Origin: JBCCDY01 sp039030555 | Lineage (GTDB): Bacteria > Bacteroidota > Bacteroidia > Cytophagales > Cyclobacteriaceae | Length of the DNA stretch: 64,000 nt | Direction: 5' to 3' | Assembly: GCA_039030555.1 (NCBI GenBank) | Contig: JBCCDY010000001.1 | Location: forward strand, 372,001 to 436,000 | In this document: in pieces, positions 55,201-63,597 of the stretch | Position numbering within the stretch: position 1 is the stretch's first letter | Layout of the letters: each line of letters opens with the position of its first letter | The notes under the pieces: model-generated | What the model was told of the DNA's origin: nothing | Seen by the model: only the letters and a program-made list of their open reading frames with translations | Database searches by the model: none | Program-made: the position numbers and the translations under genes

Positions 55201-55509
55201 GAAAAGATGGAAGAAACCGAGCTTGATTTAGTGAATAAGAACATTACGCAGGAAACCATTAATCGACAAAAAGAGATCCTTACACGGATGCTGGAGTCTG
55301 AAGAATCATTGAGAGAAAGGGAAAGAGAGCAAAAAAGAGAGGCAGAAACGGCTACTGAATATGAAAAACAGATTCCGAAAGCATTTGAAGATTATATTAG
55401 GGCTAGAGAAAGAGAACTGGAAATCTTAAAAACAGTTCCTATAGAGTTGAAGCCTTACTTCAAAAAAGAAGTAAATAAGTATTTTAGAAGATTAGAAAAC
55501 AGCAATTAA
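52201..55509 (+). CDS. DUF4175 membrane protein with long coiled coil
   Basis: An 1102-residue membrane protein of the DUF4175 family, common in Cytophagia and Alphaproteobacteria. Hydrophobic segments lie at about residues 25-50, 58-85 and 155-180 (LTAPLLATIIILLFVP). A beta-rich middle follows (to about 490), then about 500 residues of very acidic/basic coiled coil (EELQKQNELNNLKRERFNEQ and so on). The coiled coil would project into the periplasm or cytoplasm. No enzymatic motif is seen. It overlaps the next gene start by one base (TAATG), and its strongly purine-rich coding strand reflects Glu/Lys/Gln content. Confidence 0.85.
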   Translation: MEVSGFEGIKLQLRSYKKKYYKNLIIRGSLISSALLISLFLIINFLEFNFWFNSSTRTVLLFLYLFILGFVLFTLVVKPLIFLIDNKKQLSDEEAAVQIGKYFPEVKDKLLNIIQLSNTNSDQNTLIKASIGQKSSEISVVPFSTAIDLSKNKKFLKYLTAPLLATIIILLFVPQLITESSTRIISFREEFEPEKPFSFDLRSDKLQVFRNEDFLIEMDLKGKAVPDKVKLLLDNSEVRLSNPDGYSFEYKLSNVQFPRAFQFEAAGYRSKIYQLEVIDRPKIRNFQIQLDYPDYTGKTSEVIENNTVFSVPEGTSVDVVLKTFKTNEIEVYKNKELYKKAEDTDNEAFTFSDKILKPSAYDVELLNEYGKNNEKIKLNFEAIEDRYPKIEFNRIEDTILYNNVLLGGNINDDYGITDLSLFYAKNGQDYKRLSLKFSTKNLTQNFFYNWELNDLGFTEEDKITYYIQVTDNDAVNGKKTTKTGVYTFKVPSKKEVRDEIEKNSEQAENQIDKIIEDAKELNEKLKEAEESLRGEKQLDWKDEKLISDLIKKKEEITKELEELQKQNELNNLKRERFNEQQERIKEKAEQLQELMDELLDEETKKLYDELKKLLEQQDKEDIQDALQELQKKEGDLENELERALELFKKMQFEYKLEETIQDLNELAEKQQELSEETQSKESDLEKVKEKQEEIGKEYDEVKEELDQLNELNNELKRPEPLQDTEEEKSAIEENLSESKEQLDNSKRKKASQSQQQSSESMQQLSKKLQQMQANMETVMLQENIQNLRDIVDNLVKLSFEQERILSEFSNVNQSDPRFVQLSQDQLKLREDSRIVQDSLMSLASRIFQIQSFITREVTEMTSKIESSLQAIKERKKREAVVNQQFAMTSINNLAILLDDVLQQMQMQMAESMGMQSGQPQKGNQPTPSLSELQEQLNQQIESLKKGGKSGRELSQELAKLASEQEKLRKMLEQQGKKSGSKSLEGEEGESGAGGNLQDIIEKMEETELDLVNKNITQETINRQKEILTRMLESEESLREREREQKREAETATEYEKQIPKAFEDYIRARERELEILKTVPIELKPYFKKEVNKYFRRLENSN

Positions 55510-55910
55510 TGAATACGATCAAGATTCAAATTCCGTCTTTAGTAGAAAACATACGGATGATAGAAAGCTTCATTGACAACGCAAAGGACAAGTTCGAAAT
55601 AGAAGATGATATATATGGTAATATTATGATTGCTGTTACTGAATCTGTAAACAATGCGATAAGGCATGGAAATTCTTGTGAAAAGAAAAAAAATGTAACG
55701 CTCAGCCTTCTTGTACAAGATGAACGGTTAAAAGTGTTGGTTGAAGACGAAGGCCCTGGATTTGACTACAATAACCTACCTGATCCTACTGCTCCTGAAA
55801 ACATTGAAAAACCTGGAGGCCGGGGTATTTTTCTGATGAAGAATTTATCCGATGAGGTGAACTTCAAAGACTCCGGACGTTTGGTGGAGCTTGTATTCTA
55901 CCTTAATTAG
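55509..55910 (+). CDS. RsbW-like ATP-binding anti-sigma/serine kinase domain protein
   Basis: A 133-residue GHKL-type ATPase of the RsbW/HATPase_c_2 group. N-box AVTESVNNAIRHGN (near 42-56), G1 box VEDEGPGFDY and the G2-like GGRGIFLMKNLSDEV lid are present. Such small proteins act as anti-sigma factors or serine kinases in partner-switching. No STAS antagonist or sigma gene is nearby; instead it sits in a conserved run with DUF4175 and ybeY, so its target is unknown. Start ATG overlaps the DUF4175 stop. Confidence 0.85.
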   Translation: MNTIKIQIPSLVENIRMIESFIDNAKDKFEIEDDIYGNIMIAVTESVNNAIRHGNSCEKKKNVTLSLLVQDERLKVLVEDEGPGFDYNNLPDPTAPENIEKPGGRGIFLMKNLSDEVNFKDSGRLVELVFYLN

Positions 55911-55915
55911 AGAAA

Positions 55916-56332
55916 GTGATCAATTTCTTTAATGAGGATATTGATTTCGAATTATCAGATCGTATAAAAACTACACAGTGGCTTAACTCTATTGTAGAAG
56001 AATCTTTCGGAAAAGGCTGCGAAGTAAATTTCATTTTCTGCTCTGATGAGTTTTTACTCAATATTAATCAAGACTATCTCGCTCATGATTATTATACTGA
56101 CATCATAACCTTCAAAACCTCTGAACCTTCCGAACCACTTACCAGCGATATCTTTATAAGTATAGATCGCATAAGAGATAATGCTAAAGCATTGTCTAAT
56201 TCTTTTGAAAAAGAACTTCATAGGGTTATGGCACATGGTTTGATTCACCTCATGGGATATGAAGATGAAACACCTGATCAGAAACAGGTGATGAGAAATA
56301 AAGAAGACTCTTATTTATCTTTGTTGTCCTAA
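55916..56332 (+). CDS. ybeY: endoribonuclease YbeY
   Basis: A 138-residue single-strand RNase for 16S rRNA 3' maturation and ribosome quality control. The metal motif is AHGLIHLMGYEDETP (His107, His111); the third ligand, often His, is Asp/Glu here, which is usual for Bacteroidota versions. The HDYYTDIITF and SDIFISIDR strands are conserved. It starts at GTG 55916, five bases after the previous stop. Two parS-like sites lie between it and mnmG. Confidence 0.9.
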   Translation: MINFFNEDIDFELSDRIKTTQWLNSIVEESFGKGCEVNFIFCSDEFLLNINQDYLAHDYYTDIITFKTSEPSEPLTSDIFISIDRIRDNAKALSNSFEKELHRVMAHGLIHLMGYEDETPDQKQVMRNKEDSYLSLLS

Positions 56333-56336
56333 ACTA

Positions 56337-56352
56337 CGTTCCACGTGAAACA
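56337..56352. promoter_or_regulatory. parS-like site 1
   Basis: CGTTCCACGTGAAACA matches the bacterial parS consensus TGTTTCACGTGAAACA at 14 of 16 positions, centred on the CACGTG core. ParB would bind here. Confidence 0.7.
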
Positions 56353-56370
56353 CTTCGAGAGGTATTGATC

Positions 56371-56386
56371 TGTTCCACGTGGAACA
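56371..56386. promoter_or_regulatory. parS-like site 2
   Basis: TGTTCCACGTGGAACA is a perfect 16-bp palindrome, matching parS at 14 of 16 positions with symmetric changes. It starts 34 bases after site 1 and ends 14 bases before the mnmG start. Confidence 0.75.
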
Positions 56387-56399
56387 TAATTTTTTATTA

Positions 56400-58259
56400 A
56401 TGTTAGATCGTTATGATGTTATAGTTGTCGGTGCAGGGCATGCAGGCTGTGAAGCAGCAAATGCTGCTGCCAAACTAGGATCCTCAGTGCTTCTAGTAAC
56501 AATGAACATGAATACCATTGCACACATGTCTTGTAATCCTGCAATGGGTGGAATTGCTAAAGGCCAAATCATTCGAGAAATCGATGCGCTCGGTGGAATG
56601 TCTGGAATAATCACGGATGAATCCATGATTCAATATAGAATGCTTAATAGGTCTAAGGGTCCTGCAATGTGGAGTCCAAGATCCCAGAATGATAGAATGC
56701 TCTTTGCAGAAAAATGGAGATTAGCACTTGAGCAAAATTCGAATGTGGATTTTTGGCAAGAAATGGTAACGGGTCTACTGACAGACGGTCAGCAAGTTAT
56801 TGGAGTTAAAACAGCACTTGGAATAGAAATCAAATCTAAAACCGTCGTTTTAACGAATGGTACTTTCCTTAATGGTCTCATACATATCGGAAATAAGAAC
56901 TTCGGTGGGGGTAGGACAGGAGAGCGTTCCTCAACTGGAATAACCGAAGAGCTAGAAAATATTGGTTTTGAATCCGGGAGAATGAAAACCGGAACTCCCC
57001 CGCGGGTAGATGGGAGATCACTTGATTATTCCCAAATGGAAAAACAAGAAGGAGATGAACACCCGGGTAAGTTTTCATTCTCCAATCAAACAACTCCACT
57101 TTCAAATCAACGTTCGTGCTATATCACCTACACTAACCCAACCGTACATGACATTCTAGCCAAGGATTTTGATAAATCACCTATGTTTAATGGAAGTATT
57201 CAAGGCGTAGGCCCAAGATATTGCCCTTCCATAGAAGATAAAATAAACCGCTTTTCTGAACGTGGACGCCATCAAATCTTCGTGGAGCCGGAAGGGTGGA
57301 ACACCGTAGAAGTATATGTCAATGGCTTTTCCACTTCTCTGCCTGAAAGCACACAGCAGAAAGCAATACGACAGATTCCCGGATTCGAGAAAGCTAAACT
57401 CTTTAGACCCGGTTATGCTATTGAGTACGACTACTTTCCTCCAACACAGCTCAACAATACGCTGGAAACAAAACTAATTAGTGGGCTTTTCTTTGCAGGC
57501 CAGATCAATGGAACAACAGGTTATGAAGAGGCTGGTTGCCAAGGATTAATAGCTGGAATCAATGCCCATTTAAAGCATAAAAACGAAGAGCCTTTCACAC
57601 TCTCAAGATCAGAAGCTTATATAGGTGTCCTTATAGATGACCTAATTAATAAAGGTACCGAAGAGCCTTATAGAATGTTTACCTCAAGAGCAGAGTTCCG
57701 AATTTTATTAAGACAAGATAATGCGGATCTCCGATTGACACCTAAAGGACATGCATTAGGACTTGCCAGTAATGAAAGACTACAGAAAGTAGAAGCAAAG
57801 CACAGTGAAGTAGATCAATTCAAAAAACATCTTGAAAAGACACGTCCTTCAGTAGACACCGCAAATGATCTTTTAACTGATCTCAAAGAGACTCCTATTA
57901 AAGAGAAAACTACGCTTTCGAAGTTACTTAAGAGACCTGGGATTAGTATTAAAGATTTGCAAAATTTATATACGGATTATCAGACTGAAATGCTTGATAA
58001 TGAGATACTTAAGCAAGTTGAAATACAGATAAAGTACGAAACGTATATCACAAAAGAACAAGAACTAGCAGATAAAATTGGAACGTTGGAGGATCTTAAG
58101 ATATACGATACGCTCGATTATGAAAAAATACCTGCACTAAGTGCTGAAGCAAGAGAAAAGCTTCAACTTGTTAAGCCACAGACTCTAGGACAGGCCAATA
58201 GAATTAGTGGCGTATCACCAGCAGATATCTCCATTCTTACCGTTTATCTTCGTCGCTAG
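56400..58259 (+). CDS. mnmG: tRNA uridine-5-carboxymethylaminomethyl synthase subunit MnmG
   Basis: A 619-residue FAD protein that with MnmE installs the cmnm5 group on wobble U34 of several tRNAs. FAD motif YDVIVVGAGHAGCEAA at the start, then SCNPAMGGIAKGQIIREIDA, GTFLNGLIHIGN, GRMKTGTPPRVDGRS, ETKLISGLFFAGQINGTTGY and a helical C-terminal domain. I choose ATG 56400; the longer frame from GTG 56379 runs through the parS palindrome. It is followed after one base by the methyltransferase gene. The chromosomal position next to parS resembles the gid/par neighbourhood of other bacteria, though parAB are not here. Confidence 0.95.
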   Translation: MLDRYDVIVVGAGHAGCEAANAAAKLGSSVLLVTMNMNTIAHMSCNPAMGGIAKGQIIREIDALGGMSGIITDESMIQYRMLNRSKGPAMWSPRSQNDRMLFAEKWRLALEQNSNVDFWQEMVTGLLTDGQQVIGVKTALGIEIKSKTVVLTNGTFLNGLIHIGNKNFGGGRTGERSSTGITEELENIGFESGRMKTGTPPRVDGRSLDYSQMEKQEGDEHPGKFSFSNQTTPLSNQRSCYITYTNPTVHDILAKDFDKSPMFNGSIQGVGPRYCPSIEDKINRFSERGRHQIFVEPEGWNTVEVYVNGFSTSLPESTQQKAIRQIPGFEKAKLFRPGYAIEYDYFPPTQLNNTLETKLISGLFFAGQINGTTGYEEAGCQGLIAGINAHLKHKNEEPFTLSRSEAYIGVLIDDLINKGTEEPYRMFTSRAEFRILLRQDNADLRLTPKGHALGLASNERLQKVEAKHSEVDQFKKHLEKTRPSVDTANDLLTDLKETPIKEKTTLSKLLKRPGISIKDLQNLYTDYQTEMLDNEILKQVEIQIKYETYITKEQELADKIGTLEDLKIYDTLDYEKIPALSAEAREKLQLVKPQTLGQANRISGVSPADISILTVYLRR

Positions 58260-58260
58260 G

Positions 58261-59136
58261 ATGTATGAAAAAATAGAAAGCTGCCCTAACTGCAGTTCCA
58301 ATAGTATCTCTAATCACATGATCTGTAAGGATCATACGGTTTCTATGGAAAGCTTCGCGATTACTAAATGTAACGATTGTCAGTTTCAGTTTACCAATCC
58401 GAGACCAACCAAGGAAAATATTGGAGCCTTTTATGAATCTAAAGACTATCTTTCTCACAACAGAGGGAAATCTAATCTGCTTTCCTTGCCCTACAAAATA
58501 GCCAGGCATTATTCCATTAGAAGGAAATACAATATCATTAACCAATATGTAAAAGAAGGACCAATATTAGATATTGGTTGCGGAACAGGTGAGTTCCTTA
58601 AATATTTCAAATCTAAATCATGGAAAGTTCAAGGAACAGAACCTACGGAAGTTGCACGCATCAGTGCCGAGAAGAATATAAACCAAAACGTATATTCGGA
58701 ATTATCTGAGCTTGATTCCACCCAGAAATATAAGGTCATCACGCTTTGGCATGTTCTGGAGCACATTCATGAATTGAACGAAACCTTAGGTGTCCTAAAA
58801 CGACTCAAGGGCAAAAAAGGAAGAATATTTATTGCAGTCCCAAATCCAATGTCATTCGATGCTGGTCACTACAAGGAAAATTGGGCTGCCTACGATGTAC
58901 CAAGACATCTCTATCATTTTACACCGGTGTGCTTTAAAGACCTTCTTTCCCGACACAAACTTAAAATTCAGACGACTCATCCTATGCCGTTTGATTCGTT
59001 CTACGTCAGTTTACTAAGTGAAAAATATAAAACGGGACAGTACAATTATTTAGAAGCTATTCGAGTTGCAAATAAGTCCAACAAGCTCGCAAAACACACG
59101 AATAACTATTCCAGTCTACTTTATGTTATTAAGTAA
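58261..59136 (+). CDS. class I SAM methyltransferase with zinc-ribbon N-terminus
   Basis: A 291-residue methyltransferase from ATG 58261. The N-terminus holds a zinc-ribbon-like pair (CPNC at 8-11, CNDC around 42-45) followed by FTNPRPTKENIGAFYESKDY, typical of the Methyltransf_23 group. The SAM motif is ILDIGCGTGEFLKYF, the acidic strand VQGTEPTEVA, and motif III-like ITLWHVLEHIHEL. The substrate is unknown; relatives methylate lipids or sugars. It starts directly after mnmG and overlaps the following lipoprotein gene by 14 bases, so the three are likely cotranscribed. Confidence 0.82.
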   Translation: MYEKIESCPNCSSNSISNHMICKDHTVSMESFAITKCNDCQFQFTNPRPTKENIGAFYESKDYLSHNRGKSNLLSLPYKIARHYSIRRKYNIINQYVKEGPILDIGCGTGEFLKYFKSKSWKVQGTEPTEVARISAEKNINQNVYSELSELDSTQKYKVITLWHVLEHIHELNETLGVLKRLKGKKGRIFIAVPNPMSFDAGHYKENWAAYDVPRHLYHFTPVCFKDLLSRHKLKIQTTHPMPFDSFYVSLLSEKYKTGQYNYLEAIRVANKSNKLAKHTNNYSSLLYVIK

Positions 59137-60826
59137 TCTCACTTGTAAATATCTCTTAATCAGTATATTATGGTTAATCATTATGCAGATTTTATTCTTG
59201 TCCTGCGCCAATCCGGTGCAGCCAACAGGAGGTCCGAAAGATACCATACCGCCCGTTTTACTTTCTACTTCACCTCCAGACCAATCTCTGAATTTCCAAA
59301 ATGATCGAATAGAACTTGTTTTTGATGAGCCTATTCAAGCTGCAAATCTTCAATCTGAATTAATCATAACACCACGATTAGAACGCGAAGATTTCAACTT
59401 TAGAGTAAGAAAAAACAAGCTTATACTAAATCTCAAGAAACCTCTTGACAGACAAACTACTTATTCTTTCAACTTTACAGAAACCATAGAAGACATCACA
59501 GAAAAAAACAAAGCTCAAAATATAAAACTCTCTTTTAGTACAGGCGATTACATCGACAGTGTTACGATATCAGGGAACATAATCGATCACATTATACAAT
59601 TACCCCAAGAAAAAATAACAGTTGGTTTATATTATGCAGATGATACACTCGATGCATTTAACGAAAAGCCAATATACTTCACACGGACAAGTTCAGATGG
59701 AAATTTTCAATTGAATAATTTGAAAGATACCACCTATCTTATCTTCGCGTTCAACGATCTCAACTCCGATTTACAGATTAATTCTAAATCAGAACCCTAT
59801 GCATTTTATAGTAGACCACTTCAAAGGCCTGACGCAAAATTAGATTCCATATCGCTTTCTTTAATAATAAATGACATAAGCAAACCCATATTACAAAGGG
59901 CATCACAATCAGGATCATACTTTGTAGCGCGATACAATAAACCACTAAAAAAAATAGATCTTCAGCCTGACACAACTTTAGTGTATAATCTCATAGAAGA
60001 GAACACCAGCATCAGGTTCTTTCAGACATTTGAAAGAGACAGTGTACAAACTATTATCGAAGCCTATGATTCTATAGGTAATACAACAATTGATACAATC
60101 TATGTCAAGTTTAGAGAAACGAAAACTAAGCCTGAAAATTTTGAAGAAATCAACGTAAACTCCAATTCGTACACAACAAAAAACTTTGAGCAAAACTTCT
60201 TTATCAATAAACCTCTCAAAACACTGATCCGAGATTCAATACTATTCACTATTGACTCACTAATACAATTTAAGCCAGATTCAGTATCGATGGATAACAG
60301 TTACCTTGGACCAAATATTCAGATAATTCATAAATTCCAGCCAGAAGAAATACTTTCAGAAATTAATGATCGGATAGACTCACTCAATAACGTTGGAAAC
60401 GATACAATCCCAGACATACCTTCCTTAACCAAAGCACCTGACATCAAATTAACGATTCCAACAGGATCATTAGTCTCTATTGAAGATGATACCTTAGCTT
60501 CTATAGGTAAAACATATAAATTCTATCAGCCTCAAGATGTGGGCACCATCTTCGGATCCATACAAACGGAAAAAGAGAACTTTACACTTCAACTTTTATC
60601 TGGGGCAGATGTGGTGAGTGAAATTAACAACGAAAAGAAATATCGATTCGAAAATCTAAAACCAGGGGAATACAGCATCAGAATATTAATTGATGAAAAC
60701 GGAGATGGAATCTGGTCGAAAGGCAATTACAGAACCAATACTCAACCAGAACCCATCTACAATTATTCACTTTCAATTCCTGTAAAAAAGAACTGGGAAA
60801 TAGAGAATAATGTCATAACATTTTAG
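59123..60826 (+). CDS. Ig-like (SbsA-type) domain lipoprotein
   Basis: A 567-residue lipoprotein from ATG 59123; an alternative upstream ATG (59066) would overlap the methyltransferase further. The lipobox LFLSC is near residue 27, followed by ANPVQPTGGPKDTIPPVLLS, a family-typical start, and an SbsA Ig-like domain (FDEPIQAANLQSELIITPRL; TYSFNFTETIEDITEKN). The middle has a carboxypeptidase-regulatory-like segment (TRTSSDGNFQLNNLKDTTYL), and the C-terminus another (SIRILIDENGDGIWSKGNYR). Widespread in Bacteroidota; function unknown, possibly envelope-related. Coding strand is C-rich, unlike the genes right of 61 kb. Confidence 0.8.
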   Translation: MLLSNLTCKYLLISILWLIIMQILFLSCANPVQPTGGPKDTIPPVLLSTSPPDQSLNFQNDRIELVFDEPIQAANLQSELIITPRLEREDFNFRVRKNKLILNLKKPLDRQTTYSFNFTETIEDITEKNKAQNIKLSFSTGDYIDSVTISGNIIDHIIQLPQEKITVGLYYADDTLDAFNEKPIYFTRTSSDGNFQLNNLKDTTYLIFAFNDLNSDLQINSKSEPYAFYSRPLQRPDAKLDSISLSLIINDISKPILQRASQSGSYFVARYNKPLKKIDLQPDTTLVYNLIEENTSIRFFQTFERDSVQTIIEAYDSIGNTTIDTIYVKFRETKTKPENFEEINVNSNSYTTKNFEQNFFINKPLKTLIRDSILFTIDSLIQFKPDSVSMDNSYLGPNIQIIHKFQPEEILSEINDRIDSLNNVGNDTIPDIPSLTKAPDIKLTIPTGSLVSIEDDTLASIGKTYKFYQPQDVGTIFGSIQTEKENFTLQLLSGADVVSEINNEKKYRFENLKPGEYSIRILIDENGDGIWSKGNYRTNTQPEPIYNYSLSIPVKKNWEIENNVITF

Positions 60827-61199
60827 GTATTACTCGTTGATAGATTGTGGATTGTAGTGTATACCTGGTCTACAACATCTACAGACTTATGATTTTCAGG
60901 TTAAAATTATGAGTGCACATAAAAGACCGTTTAAAACTTATATTTTATACACTCGTTCTACTCATGTCGCTTATAACTATGCAATCAACAGCTTATATTT
61001 TAACTTTTCCACAATCATTTGTAATATTCTATAATTCAATTAGTTACAAATATTTACAGTGTTAATTACTAAATCATTACTTGTAGACAACTCAATTAAT
61101 CAGATATCAAAATTATGTTTCACGAACTTTTCCACCTATTCACACTATAGTATTAAATAATAATACTTTATATATAATATTTAATATATACTTGTCTAC
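60827..61199. other. AT-rich intergenic region, candidate replication origin
   Basis: The longest gap in the right half of the window. It contains TTTTCCACA (61005-61013), TTTTCCACC (61128-61136), CTATTCACA (61136-61144) and inverted CAATCCACA (near 60846), all close to the DnaA box TTATCCACA. A stretch of nearly pure A+T (61146-61190) could be the unwinding element. Hand counts of sampled rows show C above G on the plus strand at 58-60.8 kb and G at or above C after 61.2 kb. No gene is visible. Confidence 0.45.
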
Positions 61200-63020
61200 A
61201 TGAGCATAAGCAAGAATGCCTTCCTTGTATTTATTTACCTTTTGATTCCAGGCTTCAATTTGTTTGCCCAGAATCTCGATAAAATAAAATTGGCGAATGA
61301 GTATTATGTCAATAATGAATCTGAAAAAGCTCTACAGCTTTTTGAAGATCTAAGTAGAAACAGCAAAAACATTCATCTTATACACAGCAACTACTTTGAC
61401 TTGCTTTTGAAAACCAATGCTTTTTCGAAAGCATTTAAATATGTTAATCGTCTGCAAAAAACATTTCAAAATAATGTCTACTACAAAATTGATGAAGGAC
61501 TCGTCTTTATGGCTCAAGGCGAAGAAGAAAAGGGAGATCAATACTTTTTAGAATTGATTGGAGATATCAGAAGCTCTAATTATAACGCAACCATTGCTGC
61601 TCAGTATTTTATGAGTAAAAATTTAGGGCTGTATTCCATTAAAATTTATCAGACACTTAGAAAGAAATCTGGAAATCCAGCATTATATGCATTGGAACTA
61701 GCAAATGCTCATCGATCTCTTAATGATAAAGACGGAATGGTTCAGGAATACCTGAATTACGTTCGTCTGAATCCGAGAAATATAAACTACGTAAAAAACA
61801 TTCTGCAGAGTTTATTAACTGAACCGGAAGATTTACAAAGTCTTGAGGCAGTACTCTACGATAAAGCACAGCGATTTCCCGAAGAAACCCTTTACAATGA
61901 ATTGTTAGTGTGGGTAAAACTTCAACAAAAAAGTTTTTACGGTGCGCTTGTTCAGGCGAAGGCTCTTGATCGGAAATTGAATACACCTGGAGATCGATCA
62001 ATGCATATCGGAATAATAGCCCTGGAGAATGAGGATTATAAAAATGCAATTAAAGCTTTTGAGCATGTAATAAAATCTTACAATAGGGGGCCAAATTATA
62101 ATAGAGCAAGAAGACTACTCATCACCGCAAACGAAGGAAAGGTTAAAAATACATTTCCTGTTCAAAAAGAAGATATTCAATTGTTGATCAGTCAATATGA
62201 TCAGTTGATACAAGATATAGGCATCAACAGAGTGTCTTTAGAGGCCTTGAAAAATAAAGCACTTCTTCAGGCCTACTATTTGGATAATGAAGAAGAAGCC
62301 GTAAAAATTTTAAACCAGGTTATTGAAAATCCAGCATCAGGAGCAAATCTAATCGCGGAAGCCAAACTCGATCTGGGGGACATATTTATATTAACAGAAC
62401 AACCCTGGGAATCTTCTTTACTGTACTCACAGGTTGAGAAAACGAACAAAGATACTCCTCTCGCTTATGAAGCTAAACTCAGGAATGCTAAACTAAATTA
62501 TTATACCGGTGATTTCTCCTTGGCCAAAGGGCATTTAGATATACTAAAAGAGGCGACGACAAGAGAAATTGCAAATGATGCGATAGACCTAAGCCTTCTC
62601 ATCACCAATAACACTATTCTAGATACGTCTGACTTCATTATGAAGCAGTACGCGAACATTGAGTTGCTTTTATTTAAAAATAAGACTGACACGGCCTTAA
62701 CGCTGCTAGATCAGATGCTGACCGATAACCCCGGACATAGCATAAGCGACGAGGTCTATTGGTTGAAATCAAAGATTTTGCTACAGAAAGGTGCCTATGA
62801 AAAGGCTTTAAGTGAACTTGAAAAAATATCGGAAGAATACCCAAACGATATATTAGGCGATGATGCACTGTTTCAGCAAGCAGTAATCCATCAGAAATAT
62901 TTAAAAAACAAAGATGTAGCCCAGGAAAAATTCCAGGAGATCTTATTAAAGTATCCTGGGAGTTTATTCGTAGCTGAAGCTCGAAAACAATTCAGAATAC
63001 TCAGAGGCGACGTACTCTAA
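61200..63020 (+). CDS. secreted tetratricopeptide-repeat protein
   Basis: A 606-residue secreted protein. Signal peptide 1-23 (ending NLFAQ), then at least a dozen helical TPR-like repeats, for example NEYYVNNESEKALQLFEDLS, YALELANAHRSLNDKDGMVQ, ALENEDYKNAIKAFEHVIKS, and EKALSELEKISEEYPNDILG near the end. It is likely a periplasmic scaffold. Widespread in Bacteroidota; no specific role is known. ATG 61200 follows directly on the candidate origin region. Confidence 0.82.
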   Translation: MSISKNAFLVFIYLLIPGFNLFAQNLDKIKLANEYYVNNESEKALQLFEDLSRNSKNIHLIHSNYFDLLLKTNAFSKAFKYVNRLQKTFQNNVYYKIDEGLVFMAQGEEEKGDQYFLELIGDIRSSNYNATIAAQYFMSKNLGLYSIKIYQTLRKKSGNPALYALELANAHRSLNDKDGMVQEYLNYVRLNPRNINYVKNILQSLLTEPEDLQSLEAVLYDKAQRFPEETLYNELLVWVKLQQKSFYGALVQAKALDRKLNTPGDRSMHIGIIALENEDYKNAIKAFEHVIKSYNRGPNYNRARRLLITANEGKVKNTFPVQKEDIQLLISQYDQLIQDIGINRVSLEALKNKALLQAYYLDNEEEAVKILNQVIENPASGANLIAEAKLDLGDIFILTEQPWESSLLYSQVEKTNKDTPLAYEAKLRNAKLNYYTGDFSLAKGHLDILKEATTREIANDAIDLSLLITNNTILDTSDFIMKQYANIELLLFKNKTDTALTLLDQMLTDNPGHSISDEVYWLKSKILLQKGAYEKALSELEKISEEYPNDILGDDALFQQAVIHQKYLKNKDVAQEKFQEILLKYPGSLFVAEARKQFRILRGDVL

Positions 63021-63074
63021 AACCCTACTTAAAGTTTGAACAACCAACGAAATCGTTAAAAAATATAAATTTAG

Positions 63075-63116
63075 TATGCATGCATAACAAAAATGTCTTA
63101 CTTTCGTTTTAGTAAG
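63075..63116. promoter_or_regulatory. palindromes upstream of the MarR gene
   Basis: A perfect 12-bp palindrome TATGCATGCATA (63075-63086) and an inverted repeat CTTACT / AGTAAG (63097-63102 and 63111-63116, eight-base spacer). Both lie within 50 bases of the MarR start and could be operators; the second overlaps a TACTTTCG element that resembles the -7 promoter box. Confidence 0.5.
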
Positions 63117-63123
63117 AATTCCG

Positions 63124-63597
63124 ATGAAGAGAGAAGAGTCCATAGATTATAATATCAAAAGTGCATGGCACGCAATTTCGCGCATGTATAATCACCAGGC
63201 GGCGAAATATGATATGACGATGTCTGTAGGCTTTGTGCTTTTGAACATCGATTACAAAAACGGAACGCCTGCAACCAAAATAGCCCCATTACTCGGACTT
63301 GAAACCAGAAGCTTAACCCGCATTTTAAAAACGCTTGAAGAACGTGGCTTGATCTATCGTGAACAAGATCCTGACGATGGAAGGTCCGTTCGGATCTTTT
63401 TAACGGACGAAGGGAAATACGGAAGAGGTATCGCCAGGCAAACCGTGAAAGCTTTCAATCAGAAAGTCAAGGAAAAGATAAGCGAAGATCAGCTTAAAAA
63501 TTTCTTTCAGGTTATTAAAACCATTCATCAACTCATAGACCAAAATAATATTTACAACCATCTAAACTCTGAAATAAATAATGAAACGTACAATTAA
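63124..63597 (+). CDS. MarR-family transcriptional regulator
   Basis: A 157-residue winged-helix regulator. The N-terminal dimer helix (SAWHAISRMYNHQAAKYDMT), recognition part GTPATKIAPLLGLETRSLTR and wing REQDPDDGRSVRIFLTDEGK match MarR. It precedes and overlaps by 17 bases the 3-hydroxyacyl-CoA dehydrogenase gene, so it probably controls a fatty-acid beta-oxidation operon and itself, responding to acyl-CoA or a related ligand. Palindromes upstream could be its operators. Confidence 0.9.
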   Translation: MKREESIDYNIKSAWHAISRMYNHQAAKYDMTMSVGFVLLNIDYKNGTPATKIAPLLGLETRSLTRILKTLEERGLIYREQDPDDGRSVRIFLTDEGKYGRGIARQTVKAFNQKVKEKISEDQLKNFFQVIKTIHQLIDQNNIYNHLNSEINNETYN

